The notes: a model not told the origin generated them from the letters alone. 64,000 nucleotides of DNA from Aureisphaera sp963669405 (GCA_963669405.2 CAXXHF010000002.1:2480001-2544000); one strand, 5' to 3'; shown: positions 36,942-43,196, counted from the first letter of the stretch. Program-made: numbers and translations.

Positions 36942-39900
36942 ATGAAATTTGTACATAGATTATTAATGTTTTTTTTGCTTCTCTCGTGTAGTGAAAAAAG
37001 TAATAATCTTACAAATGAAATCAAACAAAATGAACCGCTAGGAATTCTAGAGCCAGATGAGATTGTTCAATGGAAACCCCAAGAGGTGATCAAAATAAAT
37101 TTGGATTCGGTTAAGAAAAGTGAAGCTAAAATAGAAAGACTGAATACCGTTACCTCCAAGAGAGTTTTGGACCCTTATAACCCAATATCATTAAAACCCC
37201 CAAAGCTATTTACACCCCTAACAGTTCTTGAATCGGACTCAATTAGAGTGTATACAGAAGAATTATTCTTAGAGCCGAAAAGTACAATTGTTAGAGAGCC
37301 AAAAAGTACCAAGGCTTTGCCTTTTCGCTTAAAAAATAATACCCGTTTTGATATCGGATATCTAAATACTCCTCAAGGGCTACCAAACTCTTATATAAAA
37401 GACCTTACAGAAGATCACTTCGGAAATGTGTGGGCTATTTCATATAATTATCAACTAATAAAATACAATGGGACTAATTTTAGGACATATGATAGAAGTC
37501 ATGGTCTAAATGAAGACTATAAGAACGTTCTTCACATAGATACCGAAGGCGACATGTGGATTGGAACCACAAATGGTATTGATATTTATGACGGTAACAA
37601 TTTGTGGGAACTTGATTTGGGGAATATAAATATTCATGCCATAGAAGAGGATTGTACTGGAACTATTTGGGTGAGTTTAAGGGAAGAAGGATTGTTTAGG
37701 ATAAAAAAAACCAAAGGTGATTATTCTGAGATAAGCGTATTGCACTATAGAATTATTGATGACCTGGAGAGTGTTTCTGTTAATTCAATCTTACCCATGG
37801 ATGAAAATAAAATATGGGTAGGTACAAATAAAGGAATAGGGATTTTTGACGAGAACACTTATACAAAAGTCTTTGATTTTCAAGATGAGGCTAATATCGA
37901 AATTAATGGAATAAAACAGGATAATAATGGTACTATATGGTTTACGAGTAGTACTTCACTGTATTCCTATGATGGTGAATCGATTGCTAGCTACGGGAAC
38001 GATGAAGGTATTAAAATTTCACCAATTAATGGATTAGAAGTTGATAGTCAAGGAGGAATATGGGTGTTCTCGTCAGATCAAGGCATTGGGGTCCTGAATC
38101 GAAGTGGCTATTTTCAAATTCATTCAGAAAATGGATTAAACTTGAATAATGTTGTTAGTCTAAAAGAGGGCCAGTATGGAAATATGTTGGTCGGCACATT
38201 TGGTGGAGGTATTGCTAAGATTAGTATGAAAACCTTACAATTTTTGCCTCACGGAAGCAGCGCTATTAATCATCCTGTTCTTAGTTCTGCTCAAGACAAT
38301 GATGGGAATTTTTGGTTTGGGACTTCTCATCAAAGTTTAGTCAAATATAACGGGCAATATTTTGATAATTATTTTTATGAAGATAAGGAACATATAAGAT
38401 ATCTTATAAAAGATACTAAAGGGAATATTTGGCTAGCGACTAGAAATGGGGTTTATATGTTTGACGGCAGTAATTTTGGCTTTATTGATGTCATGAAAAA
38501 TCAGCGTATCATAGGAATTTATGAAGATGTTAATGGTAGTTTGTGGTTTGGGACCTATAACGGAGTATATATGTTTGATGGGACTTCCATAATAAACTAT
38601 TCTGAAGATTGTGGATTGGGAGGCAATATTGTAAATTCAATAACACAAGATGTACACAAAAGAATGTGGTTTGCGACGACAAATGGAATAACTATGTTTG
38701 ATGGAAGTTCTTTCTATAATTACTATAATAATGACTCCTCAAATATGTTGGCTGAAGAAGGGGTGTTTTTTATTCTAAACAATAGTGATGGGGACCTCTT
38801 TATTGATTCTGATGTTGGTGTTGCGAAAATTATTATCAATAAAAGACAAAAAAAATCTTTCCATAAAATTTGGAATTATAAAATAGGGAAGGATCTCAAT
38901 CCGAATATTTCATTTTTAACTTTAGACCGCAATGATGATCTTTGGGTGGGTTCAAACATTGGTGTCAATCGACTTCGTAAAATCAAAGGAGACGAAATGA
39001 ACTTTAAGAACTCAATTTTACATAATCAAAACGATTTTCAAATTGTAGATGGAATAGTCAATATCCCATTAATTGATAATCAAAGGAAATTATGGTGGGG
39101 TTCGTCAACTGGAGTCAAAATATTGGATATGAATATTTTTGAAAATGCTATGTCTCCACCTAAAATACAATTAAATGAAATTCGGGTTAATGGTGAGTTT
39201 ATTGATTTTGCTCGATTAAAAGATTCCTTATATGCACCGAGTATTTCATTTGAAGCAAAGTTGTCAAAAGTAGTTGGTGATAAAGTTCCATTTAACAACT
39301 ATCCCAATAGTCTTATTCTTCCGCATGATTTTAACAATATCTCATTTCACTATGCCGCTATAGATCAGAATATTCATAGTGATATTAAATATCAATACAA
39401 ATTGGTAGGTCAAGATAATGAATGGAGTTCCTTATCTTCTAATGTCGAAGCTAATTTCCAAAACATTTCCTACGGAGACTATATTTTTATGGTGCGGGCT
39501 AAAGGTTTGGCGAATATTTGGAGTTCACCATTAGAATATCCTTTTACAATCCAACCGGTATGGTGGCATACTTGGTGGGCTCGAATTTTATTTATTTTAA
39601 TGATGGTTAGCCTTGTTTTTGGAATATCTCAATGGCGTGTATTAAGAGCAGAAAATATTTTGAGGGAAGAGCAAAACATTAAAGCAAAAATGAATCATTT
39701 AGAGAATAGAGCTTTGAGAGCTCAGATGAATCCACATTTTATTTTTAACGCTTTGAATGGGATACAAAGTGTTATGATTTTGGAAGGAGAACGTGAAGCA
39801 AATAAATACTTGGATTCATTTTCCAAATTACTTCGACTAACTCTGGATATAAATAATTCTGAATTAGTTTCCTTGGACGTTGAGGTACAATATCTGAATT

Positions 39901-40334
39901 CCTATTTATTACTAGAGCAAATGCGTTTGGATGAAAATTTTTCGTTTTCTATTATGGTTTCGGATAAATTAGATATGGAAAATATTGTGATTCCTGTAAT
40001 GCTTTTTCAGCCTGTTGTTGAAAACGCGATTGTTCATGGGCTTTTACCCAAAAAGGGTAATAGGAAGGTGTCTCTTAATTTTTTTGAGGATTCGGGATAT
40101 TTAGTTGGTGAGATAGTAGATAATGGAATTGGAAGAGCAGCGGCAGCAGAAAAAAAGAAAATGAGCATATCAAATCATGCTTCTTGGGCTAGCAGAATTA
40201 TGAATGAACGTATAGCAATTAATAATTCTCTTTTTGATGAGAAACAAGAACTCAGGATAATTGACTTGTTTGAAAATGAACAACCAATAGGTACTAAAGT
40301 GATTCTTAAAATTCCTATGCGAACGAAAACATAA
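36942..40334 (+). CDS. Reg_prop/Y_Y_Y sensor histidine kinase (LytS type) with lipoprotein signal
   Basis: 1130 residues. The N-terminus MKFVHRLLMFFLLLSCSEKS is a lipobox. Residues ~140-740 are two seven-bladed propellers of Reg_prop repeats (DxxGNIWLAT, NGVYMFDGxSF). A Y_Y_Y domain follows (YQYKLVGQDNEWSSL...YGDYIFMVRAKG), then one membrane helix (ARILFILMMVSLVFGIS) and a cytoplasmic LytS-like kinase with His932 in NPHFIFNALN and ATP-lid motifs EIVDNGIGRAAAAE and GTKVILKI. No receiver or HTH is fused, unlike the hybrid SusR-type sensors, so it needs a separate LytTR partner. It probably senses surface or polysaccharide cues for the adjacent cluster. Convergent with the tRNA array, 20 bp before it. 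Confidence 0.88.
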   Translation: MKFVHRLLMFFLLLSCSEKSNNLTNEIKQNEPLGILEPDEIVQWKPQEVIKINLDSVKKSEAKIERLNTVTSKRVLDPYNPISLKPPKLFTPLTVLESDSIRVYTEELFLEPKSTIVREPKSTKALPFRLKNNTRFDIGYLNTPQGLPNSYIKDLTEDHFGNVWAISYNYQLIKYNGTNFRTYDRSHGLNEDYKNVLHIDTEGDMWIGTTNGIDIYDGNNLWELDLGNINIHAIEEDCTGTIWVSLREEGLFRIKKTKGDYSEISVLHYRIIDDLESVSVNSILPMDENKIWVGTNKGIGIFDENTYTKVFDFQDEANIEINGIKQDNNGTIWFTSSTSLYSYDGESIASYGNDEGIKISPINGLEVDSQGGIWVFSSDQGIGVLNRSGYFQIHSENGLNLNNVVSLKEGQYGNMLVGTFGGGIAKISMKTLQFLPHGSSAINHPVLSSAQDNDGNFWFGTSHQSLVKYNGQYFDNYFYEDKEHIRYLIKDTKGNIWLATRNGVYMFDGSNFGFIDVMKNQRIIGIYEDVNGSLWFGTYNGVYMFDGTSIINYSEDCGLGGNIVNSITQDVHKRMWFATTNGITMFDGSSFYNYYNNDSSNMLAEEGVFFILNNSDGDLFIDSDVGVAKIIINKRQKKSFHKIWNYKIGKDLNPNISFLTLDRNDDLWVGSNIGVNRLRKIKGDEMNFKNSILHNQNDFQIVDGIVNIPLIDNQRKLWWGSSTGVKILDMNIFENAMSPPKIQLNEIRVNGEFIDFARLKDSLYAPSISFEAKLSKVVGDKVPFNNYPNSLILPHDFNNISFHYAAIDQNIHSDIKYQYKLVGQDNEWSSLSSNVEANFQNISYGDYIFMVRAKGLANIWSSPLEYPFTIQPVWWHTWWARILFILMMVSLVFGISQWRVLRAENILREEQNIKAKMNHLENRALRAQMNPHFIFNALNGIQSVMILEGEREANKYLDSFSKLLRLTLDINNSELVSLDVEVQYLNSYLLLEQMRLDENFSFSIMVSDKLDMENIVIPVMLFQPVVENAIVHGLLPKKGNRKVSLNFFEDSGYLVGEIVDNGIGRAAAAEKKKMSISNHASWASRIMNERIAINNSLFDEKQELRIIDLFENEQPIGTKVILKIPMRTKT

Positions 40335-40354
40335 TTCTTGGTAACAGTCAAGCG

Positions 40355-40478
40355 GGAACAGGACTCGAGCCAGTGGCCTTCGGATTTTAACTGAATGAAA
40401 TTCTATTTGATAAATAGGATTCGTTGAATTCTTAAACTCATTTCAGTCCATCGCATTGACCAACTTTACTATTGTTCC
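40355..40478 (-). tRNA. tRNA-Phe(GAA)-like, anticodon loop split by 55-nt insertion
   Basis: The minus strand starts GGAACAATAGTAAAGTTGG (acceptor, U8-A9, D-arm with GG) and reaches the anticodon stem GGACTG. A 55-nt insertion (40389-40443) follows, then the strand resumes AAAATCC. Precise removal restores the universal Phe loop GGACTGAAAATCC with anticodon GAA. Inside the insertion a TTCAG can pair with the anticodon-loop CTGAA, and CTATTT pairs with AAATAG. The T-loop CTCGAGT is near normal. The T-stem and acceptor 3' strands overlap (CCTGTTCC must serve both), so ~4-5 nt are missing. Either an intron-like insertion in a live gene or a dying copy. 3'-most element of the array. Confidence 0.5.
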
Positions 40479-40484
40479 ATTTTG

Positions 40485-40556
40485 GGTGTCTTCGGGATTC
40501 GAACCCTGTTCTTCTCATTCACAGTGAGGCGTTTTACCAAATAAACTAAAGACACC
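40485..40556 (-). tRNA. tRNA-His(GUG)
   Basis: Acceptor GTGTCTT pairs with AAGACAC, with an encoded G at -1 opposite C73, the histidine identity pair. The D-arm is GTTT/AAAC with loop containing GG, the anticodon loop is CTGTGAA (GTG), and the T-arm is CAGGG-TTCGAAT-CCCGA-like. The pair closing the anticodon stem is mismatched (C-A). No CCA encoded. Confidence 0.8.
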
Positions 40557-40564
40557 ATATTTTG

Positions 40565-40637
40565 TAAACCCGATAGGACTCGAACCTATACCTCAGGAGT
40601 CAAATTCCTGTATGCTTACCGATTACATCACGGGTTT
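40565..40637 (-). tRNA. tRNA-Gln(UUG)
   Basis: Acceptor AAACCCG/CGGGTTT is a perfect 7 bp, with A73. D-stem ATGT/GCAT with GG in the loop, anticodon stem CAGGA/TCCTG, loop ATTTGAC (anticodon TTG; position 32 is A). T-arm ATAGG-TTCGAGT-CCTAT is perfect. Well-formed cloverleaf. Confidence 0.85.
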
Positions 40638-40642
40638 ATTAG

Positions 40643-40716
40643 TACTCCACCCAAGATTCGAACTTGGACTGAACGGGGCTTAAACCCGATGCCTCTACCA
40701 ATTGGGCTAGTGGAGC
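40643..40716 (-). tRNA. tRNA-Leu(UAA) anticodon on a class I body
   Basis: Acceptor GCTCCAC/GTGGAGT (terminal G-U), D-arm GCCC...GGC with GG, T-arm CCAAG-TTCGAAT-CTTGG. The anticodon loop is TTTAAGC, giving TAA (Leu), but the variable loop is only 5 nt. Bacterial tRNA-Leu is class II with a long variable arm, and position 37 is G rather than A. Identity is therefore uncertain: charging by LeuRS or by another synthetase must be tested. The normal Leu(UAA) tRNA is at 42325-42408. Confidence 0.7.
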
Positions 40717-40720
40717 TTTG

Positions 40721-40794
40721 TACGGGAAGAGGGATTTGAACCCCCAAAATCTTGATTCTAAGTCAAGCGCGTATACCAATTCCGCCATTCCCGC
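40721..40794 (-). tRNA. tRNA-Leu(UAG) lacking the long variable arm
   Basis: Acceptor GCGGGAA/TTCCCGT, leucine-type D-arm GCGGAATTGGTATACGC, anticodon stem CTTGA/TCAAG with loop CTTAGAA (TAG), T-arm GGGGG-TTCAAAT-CCCTC. The D-arm and anticodon are typical of Leu(UAG), but the variable region is just ATTTT where a 12-15-nt arm is expected. Confidence 0.75.
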
Positions 40795-40807
40795 ATTTAA
40801 TATTCAG

Positions 40808-40879
40808 TACTCCGTAAGGGAATCGAACCCTTAATTCCACATAGAAAGTGTGGCGTCTTAGTTGTTTGACCAACGGAGC
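40808..40879 (-). tRNA. tRNA-Glu(UUC)
   Basis: Acceptor GCTCCGT/ACGGAGT (terminal G-U), U8-G9, D-stem GTC/GAC, anticodon stem CCACA/TGTGG with loop CTTTCTA (TTC), T-arm AAGGG-TTCGATT-CCCTT. The D-loop AAACAACTAA lacks the conserved GG that normally docks with the T-loop. Confidence 0.75.
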
Positions 40880-40885
40880 ATTTTG

Positions 40886-40957
40886 TCTGAGAAGCAGGAT
40901 TCGAACCTGCGACCTCTCGCGTCCAAGGCGAGTAAACAACCACCGTTATCTTCCCAG
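40886..40957 (-). tRNA. tRNA-Pro(UGG)
   Basis: Acceptor CTGGGAA/TTCTCAG with C1-G72 and A73, as in bacterial tRNA-Pro. Anticodon stem CTCGC/GCGAG, loop CTTGGAC (TGG), T-arm GCAGG-TTCGAAT-CCTGC perfect. The D-arm is reduced (AAC/GTT with a 7-nt loop) and position 8 is G instead of U. Confidence 0.78.
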
Positions 40958-40961
40958 AGAA

Positions 40962-41028
40962 AGTACCACACAGTTACAGTTTATAACTTTTAGCTATTCG
41001 AGAGACAGTCGAATATCTATTGTGGTAC
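40962..41028 (-). tRNA. D-armless tRNA-like element, anticodon GUC (Asp)
   Basis: 67 nt fills the gap between tRNA-Pro and tRNA-Tyr. Acceptor GTACCAC pairs perfectly with GTGGTAC. An anticodon stem TTCGA/TCGAA (extendable to 6 bp) carries loop CTGTCTC (GTC, Asp; position 37 is U). A T-like stem AGTTA/TAACT is perfect with loop TAAACTG. Between acceptor and anticodon stem there are only 8 nt (AATAGATA), so no D-arm can form, and the T-loop has lost TTC, as in some mitochondrial tRNAs. Two extra nt (GT) lie between T-stem and acceptor. Position and spacing within the array support a tRNA origin; function is unproven. Confidence 0.5.
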
Positions 41029-41031
41029 AAG

Positions 41032-41114
41032 TGGAAGCGGCAGGATTCGAACCTGCAAGCTCCAAAGAGACCAGATTTACAGTCTGGCAAGCCAACCAAT
41101 TGCTCAACACTTCC
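41032..41114 (-). tRNA. tRNA-Tyr(GUA)
   Basis: Acceptor GGAAGTG/CGCTTCC (one G-U), A73, D-loop with GG, anticodon stem CCAGA/TCTGG, loop CTGTAAA (GTA). It has a class II variable arm TCTCTTTGGAGC, as expected for bacterial Tyr, and T-arm GCAGG-TTCGAAT-CCTGC. Confidence 0.88.
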
Positions 41115-41122
41115 ATATTTTG

Positions 41123-41195
41123 AGACAAGGATGAGATTCGAACTCATAAATAACGGATTTGCAATCCGTCGCCTTAACCATTCAGCCACCTTGTC
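41123..41195 (-). tRNA. tRNA-Cys(GCA)
   Basis: Acceptor GACAAGG/CCTTGTC with discriminator U73 (cysteine identity), U8, D-arm with GG, anticodon stem ACGGA/TCCGT, loop TTGCAAA (GCA), T-arm ATGAG-TTCGAAT-CTCAT. Canonical. Confidence 0.88.
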
Positions 41196-41205
41196 TTTCT
41201 TTTTG

Positions 41206-41292
41206 CGGAGAGCAAAGGAATCGAACCTTCACCACTTTTACATGGACTTGATTAGCAGTCAAGCGTAACAAACCAGTATTTACCTACTCTCC
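41206..41292 (-). tRNA. tRNA-Ser(GCU)
   Basis: Acceptor GGAGAGT/GCTCTCC (one wobble pair), G73, anticodon stem CTTGA/TCAAG, loop CTGCTAA (GCT). It has a long variable region consistent with class II serine tRNA, and T-arm GAAGG-TTCGATT-CCTTT. Confidence 0.85.
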
Positions 41293-41296
41293 AATG

Positions 41297-41383
41297 CGGA
41301 AGGAGTGGGAGTCAAACCCATACGAGTCGTTATCTCCGAACGGTTTTCAAGACTGTGACCACCGCCAATTGGTTTGTCCTTCC
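41297..41383 (-). tRNA. tRNA-Ser(UGA)
   Basis: Acceptor GGAAGGA/TCCTTCC, G73, anticodon loop CTTGAAA (TGA) on a stem with one A-C mismatch, variable arm closed by TCG/CGA, T-stem TGGG/CCCA with the unusual T-loop TTTGACT. First element of the array; it begins only 15 nt after the upstream terminator's T run. Confidence 0.8.
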
Positions 41384-41397
41384 AAATTATTGTTCAT

Positions 41398-41428
41398 AAA
41401 AAAAGCACCTCTTTTCGGGAGGTGCTTT
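41398..41428 (-). terminator. Terminator/attenuator just upstream of the tRNA array
   Basis: Perfect 10-bp stem (41402-41411 with 41419-41428, arm AAAGCACCTC) with 7-nt loop. On the minus strand it is followed by seven T (41404-41398). It ends a minus-strand transcript beginning near 41610 and lies 15 nt before the first tRNA. With no separate promoter visible in between, read-through here could control the array. Confidence 0.75.
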
Positions 41429-41451
41429 ACTTGTGATTGTTTAAAATTATA

Positions 41452-41580
41452 TCAATTCATAACATAAGTATTCTCCCTAAATCTAAACTTGCATTGCTCA
41501 TAACTATGAAACAGCTCTAAGCTCTTCGGCGAGCGAAGACAGAAATCTGATGATAAAATATGTGGTGAATAAAGTTTCAT
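41452..41580 (-). CDS. Possible 42-aa leader/small protein before the tRNA-array terminator
   Basis: ATG at 41580 opens MKLYSPHILSSDFCLRSPKS and ends at TGA 41454-41452, 24 bp before a strong terminator. A promoter-like sequence lies 35 bp upstream. Promoter, short ORF and terminator form a complete small transcription unit aimed at the tRNA array. Rich in Ser, Phe and Arg; no domain. It may be an RNA rather than a protein gene. Confidence 0.35.
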   Translation of the reverse strand: MKLYSPHILSSDFCLRSPKSLELFHSYEQCKFRFRENTYVMN

Positions 41581-41614
41581 TATTATATTACTTTGTTATT
41601 GTTTTTTGATGTTG

Positions 41615-41645
41615 CAAATATGTTACCAATTTTTGAAACACGCAA
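41615..41645 (-). promoter_or_regulatory. Promoter of the small unit upstream of the tRNA array
   Basis: Minus strand: TTG (41645-41643), 20 bp, CATATTTG (41622-41615). Spacing is identical to the tig promoter and one base differs from TAnnTTTG. It is the nearest promoter found upstream of the array. Confidence 0.5.
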
Positions 41646-41829
41646 GAAAAAATTAATTTTAATTAATTGAATATCAAATACTTATGTTAATTTTAGGCAA
41701 TAGAATCCTTGTCCGTATATTTACAGATATTGAACATTTTATACAACAGTCTGTCTCCCAATTGTTTTCAGTTTCAATTTTCTATGTTACCTTTTTCTAA
41801 CTTCTAAACATTATTTTAAAAATTTCCAT

Positions 41830-41860
41830 AAAAAAAGCGCCCAGTTTTACTTGGACGCCT
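41830..41860 (-). terminator. Terminator of second small minus-strand unit
   Basis: On the minus strand an ~9-bp stem (GGCGTCCA with TGGGCGCT, wobbles included) and an 8-nt loop are followed by seven T (41836-41830). It ends a transcript from the 42004 side. Confidence 0.65.
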
Positions 41861-41893
41861 AAAATTTATAATGATTTATGGTTTATAATCTGT

Positions 41894-42004
41894 TTAATTA
41901 CTTCTAAAAATCACATAGCGTCCTAATCGCTCACTGTATTCCGGGCGAAAGTAATAGAGACAAAACTCTATTTGTTGACTGATATGTAATCTTTGCGGTA
42001 TCAT
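41894..42004 (-). CDS. Possible 36-aa small protein or leader peptide
   Basis: ATG 42004 opens MIPQRLHISQQIEFCLYYFR and stops at TAA 41896-41894, 34 bp before a terminator. CATATTTG, identical to the -7 box of the 41615 promoter, lies ~10-20 bp upstream, though without a well-spaced TTG. Organisation repeats that of the 41452 unit. No domain. From 42005 to 42271 I see no gene. Confidence 0.3.
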   Translation of the reverse strand: MIPQRLHISQQIEFCLYYFRPEYSERLGRYVIFRSN

Positions 42005-42271
42005 TTATTTTACAAATATGAGAATATTTTTCATATCAATAGTTTTATTGATAAAAACGTTCTCTGATATTAATCAATTATTTTGAGTAAGGCCTTAAAG
42101 CCTTTTCAATCAATGATAAAAACTCAAGCAGCATTTGTTAGATTTGGGAAATTTGGTCAACGTGCTTAAATAAAGAAAAGGCCAAATGCAGACTTATATC
42201 TAACCGCACTTCCTGTTGACTATTTAAGACTTATTTGTTTGCGGTTGGGGAAATGTTGGGGATATTTATTC

Positions 42272-42317
42272 TCAAAAGAAAAACCGCAATCAATTGTAAT
42301 ACAATTAACTACGGTTT
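42272..42317 (-). terminator. Terminator of the tRNA-Gly/tRNA-Leu transcript
   Basis: Two stacked stems on the minus strand (AAACCG/CGGTTT and TTAATTGTA/TACAATTGA) within 42281-42317, followed by a T-rich run. It lies 8 bp beyond the 3' end of tRNA-Leu. Confidence 0.75.
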
Positions 42318-42324
42318 AACTAAG

Positions 42325-42408
42325 TACTGAAGGCGGGACTTGAACCCGCACGGGCTAATGCCCATTGGATTTTAAGTCCAACGTGTCTACCAATTCCACC
42401 ACTTCAGC
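42325..42408 (-). tRNA. tRNA-Leu(UAA)
   Basis: Canonical class II leucine tRNA: acceptor GCTGAAG/CTTCAGT, D-arm with GG, anticodon stem TTGGA/TCCAA, loop CTTAAAA (TAA), a long variable arm (TGGGCATTAGCCCGT), T-arm GCGGG-TTCAAGT-CCCGC. No encoded CCA. Contrast with the class I Leu(UAA) in the array. Confidence 0.95.
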
Positions 42409-42420
42409 TTCGGACTTAAG

Positions 42421-42493
42421 AGCGAAAAACGGGATTCGAACCCGCGACCTCCACCTTGGCAAGGTGGCGCTCTACCAACTGAGCTATTTTCGC
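42421..42493 (-). tRNA. tRNA-Gly(GCC)
   Basis: Canonical: acceptor GCGAAAA/TTTTCGC, U73, D-arm GCTC/GAGC with GG, anticodon stem CCACC/GGTGG, loop TTGCCAA (GCC), T-loop TTCGAAC. It is 12 nt upstream of tRNA-Leu, so the two share a transcript. Confidence 0.95.
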
Positions 42494-42598
42494 GTATATG
42501 TAAAGAACGTCCGCTAGGTAGTGTAGCGGGCAGCAAATTTAAAACTTTTCAAACAAATGCAAAGTGATTTTTGTGGGAAATTTTAGAAAAAATAACGA

Positions 42599-43120
42599 CT
42601 AAAGTTTGTCGCTAAAAATTTTGGTAATTTCATCATCTGCCTCCTTCTTTAGATTAAGACCTTCTGATGCTCTTTTGTTTAAGCGAATAGACAAGTAAAT
42701 AAGGAAGAACAATATAGGAAGCACCACAGGAAGTGAATACCAGAAGTCGAATTCATCTATATATTGAATACTGTAGTTGAGTACTCCAGATAATTGAAAC
42801 AGAAACATAGTGAAAGGGACCAATATGGCATATTTCCACCAATTGTGTGAAGTGAGAAACCATATTCCAGTAAGAACTACAAAGGTAATTTTAGTAAATA
42901 AATTATGCGCAAACGATTGAACATTGCTAAAACCTCCTGAACGTATAGTTCCGAAAATAGTATTCCATTCCTCTGCATCAACCGGGGCAAACCTGTAGAT
43001 ATAGAACAAAAAGGGCGTCATTATCAAAAAAAGTGATAATAACACCCCTGTAATGATATTTGCTTTCTTATCCGTTTGGCGGGATGTCAGTTTTGTTTTT
43101 GTCGATTTGTTGTTCGTCAC
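42599..43120 (-). CDS. Four-helix membrane protein of unknown function
   Basis: 173 residues. A polar, Lys/Thr-rich N-terminus (MTNNKSTKTKLTSRQTDKK) precedes four hydrophobic helices (ITGVLLSLFLIMTPFLFYIY, ITFVVLTGIWFL, YAILVPFTMFLFQ, LPVVLPILFFLIYL) and a charged tail. No enzymatic motif. Its start lies inside the small lipoprotein gene upstream (53-bp overlap in another frame), which implies coupling. Confidence 0.65.
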   Translation of the reverse strand: MTNNKSTKTKLTSRQTDKKANIITGVLLSLFLIMTPFLFYIYRFAPVDAEEWNTIFGTIRSGGFSNVQSFAHNLFTKITFVVLTGIWFLTSHNWWKYAILVPFTMFLFQLSGVLNYSIQYIDEFDFWYSLPVVLPILFFLIYLSIRLNKRASEGLNLKKEADDEITKIFSDKL

Positions 43121-43196
43121 TTGCTAGGGCTTCAGGAGTACAACTTACGGTTAATACTAAACCTGCTATAGCTAAAATAAATAATAATTTTTTCAT
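43068..43196 (-). CDS. Small lipoprotein (42 aa)
   Basis: ATG 43196 opens MKKLLFILAIAGLVLTVSC, a complete lipoprotein signal with lipobox TVSC (Cys19). It is followed by a 23-residue polar tail (TPEALASDEQQIDKNKTDIP) and stop TAA at 43068. The ribosome-binding region is in the conserved A-rich style. It overlaps the start of the membrane protein gene at 43120. Similar tiny lipoproteins are frequent and poorly annotated in flavobacteria. Confidence 0.6.
   Translation of the reverse strand: MKKLLFILAIAGLVLTVSCTPEALASDEQQIDKNKTDIPPNG

Noticed and set aside
40848..41268. Three overlapping ORFs of 71-91 codons on both strands
   Set aside because: They run through several tRNA genes and have no start context or signal; chance ORFs.
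40350..41390. Regularly spaced similar motifs resembling a CRISPR array
   Set aside because: The recurring GGATTCGAACC-like words are tRNA T-arms; each unit folds with its own acceptor and anticodon, and no identical repeats or cas genes occur.
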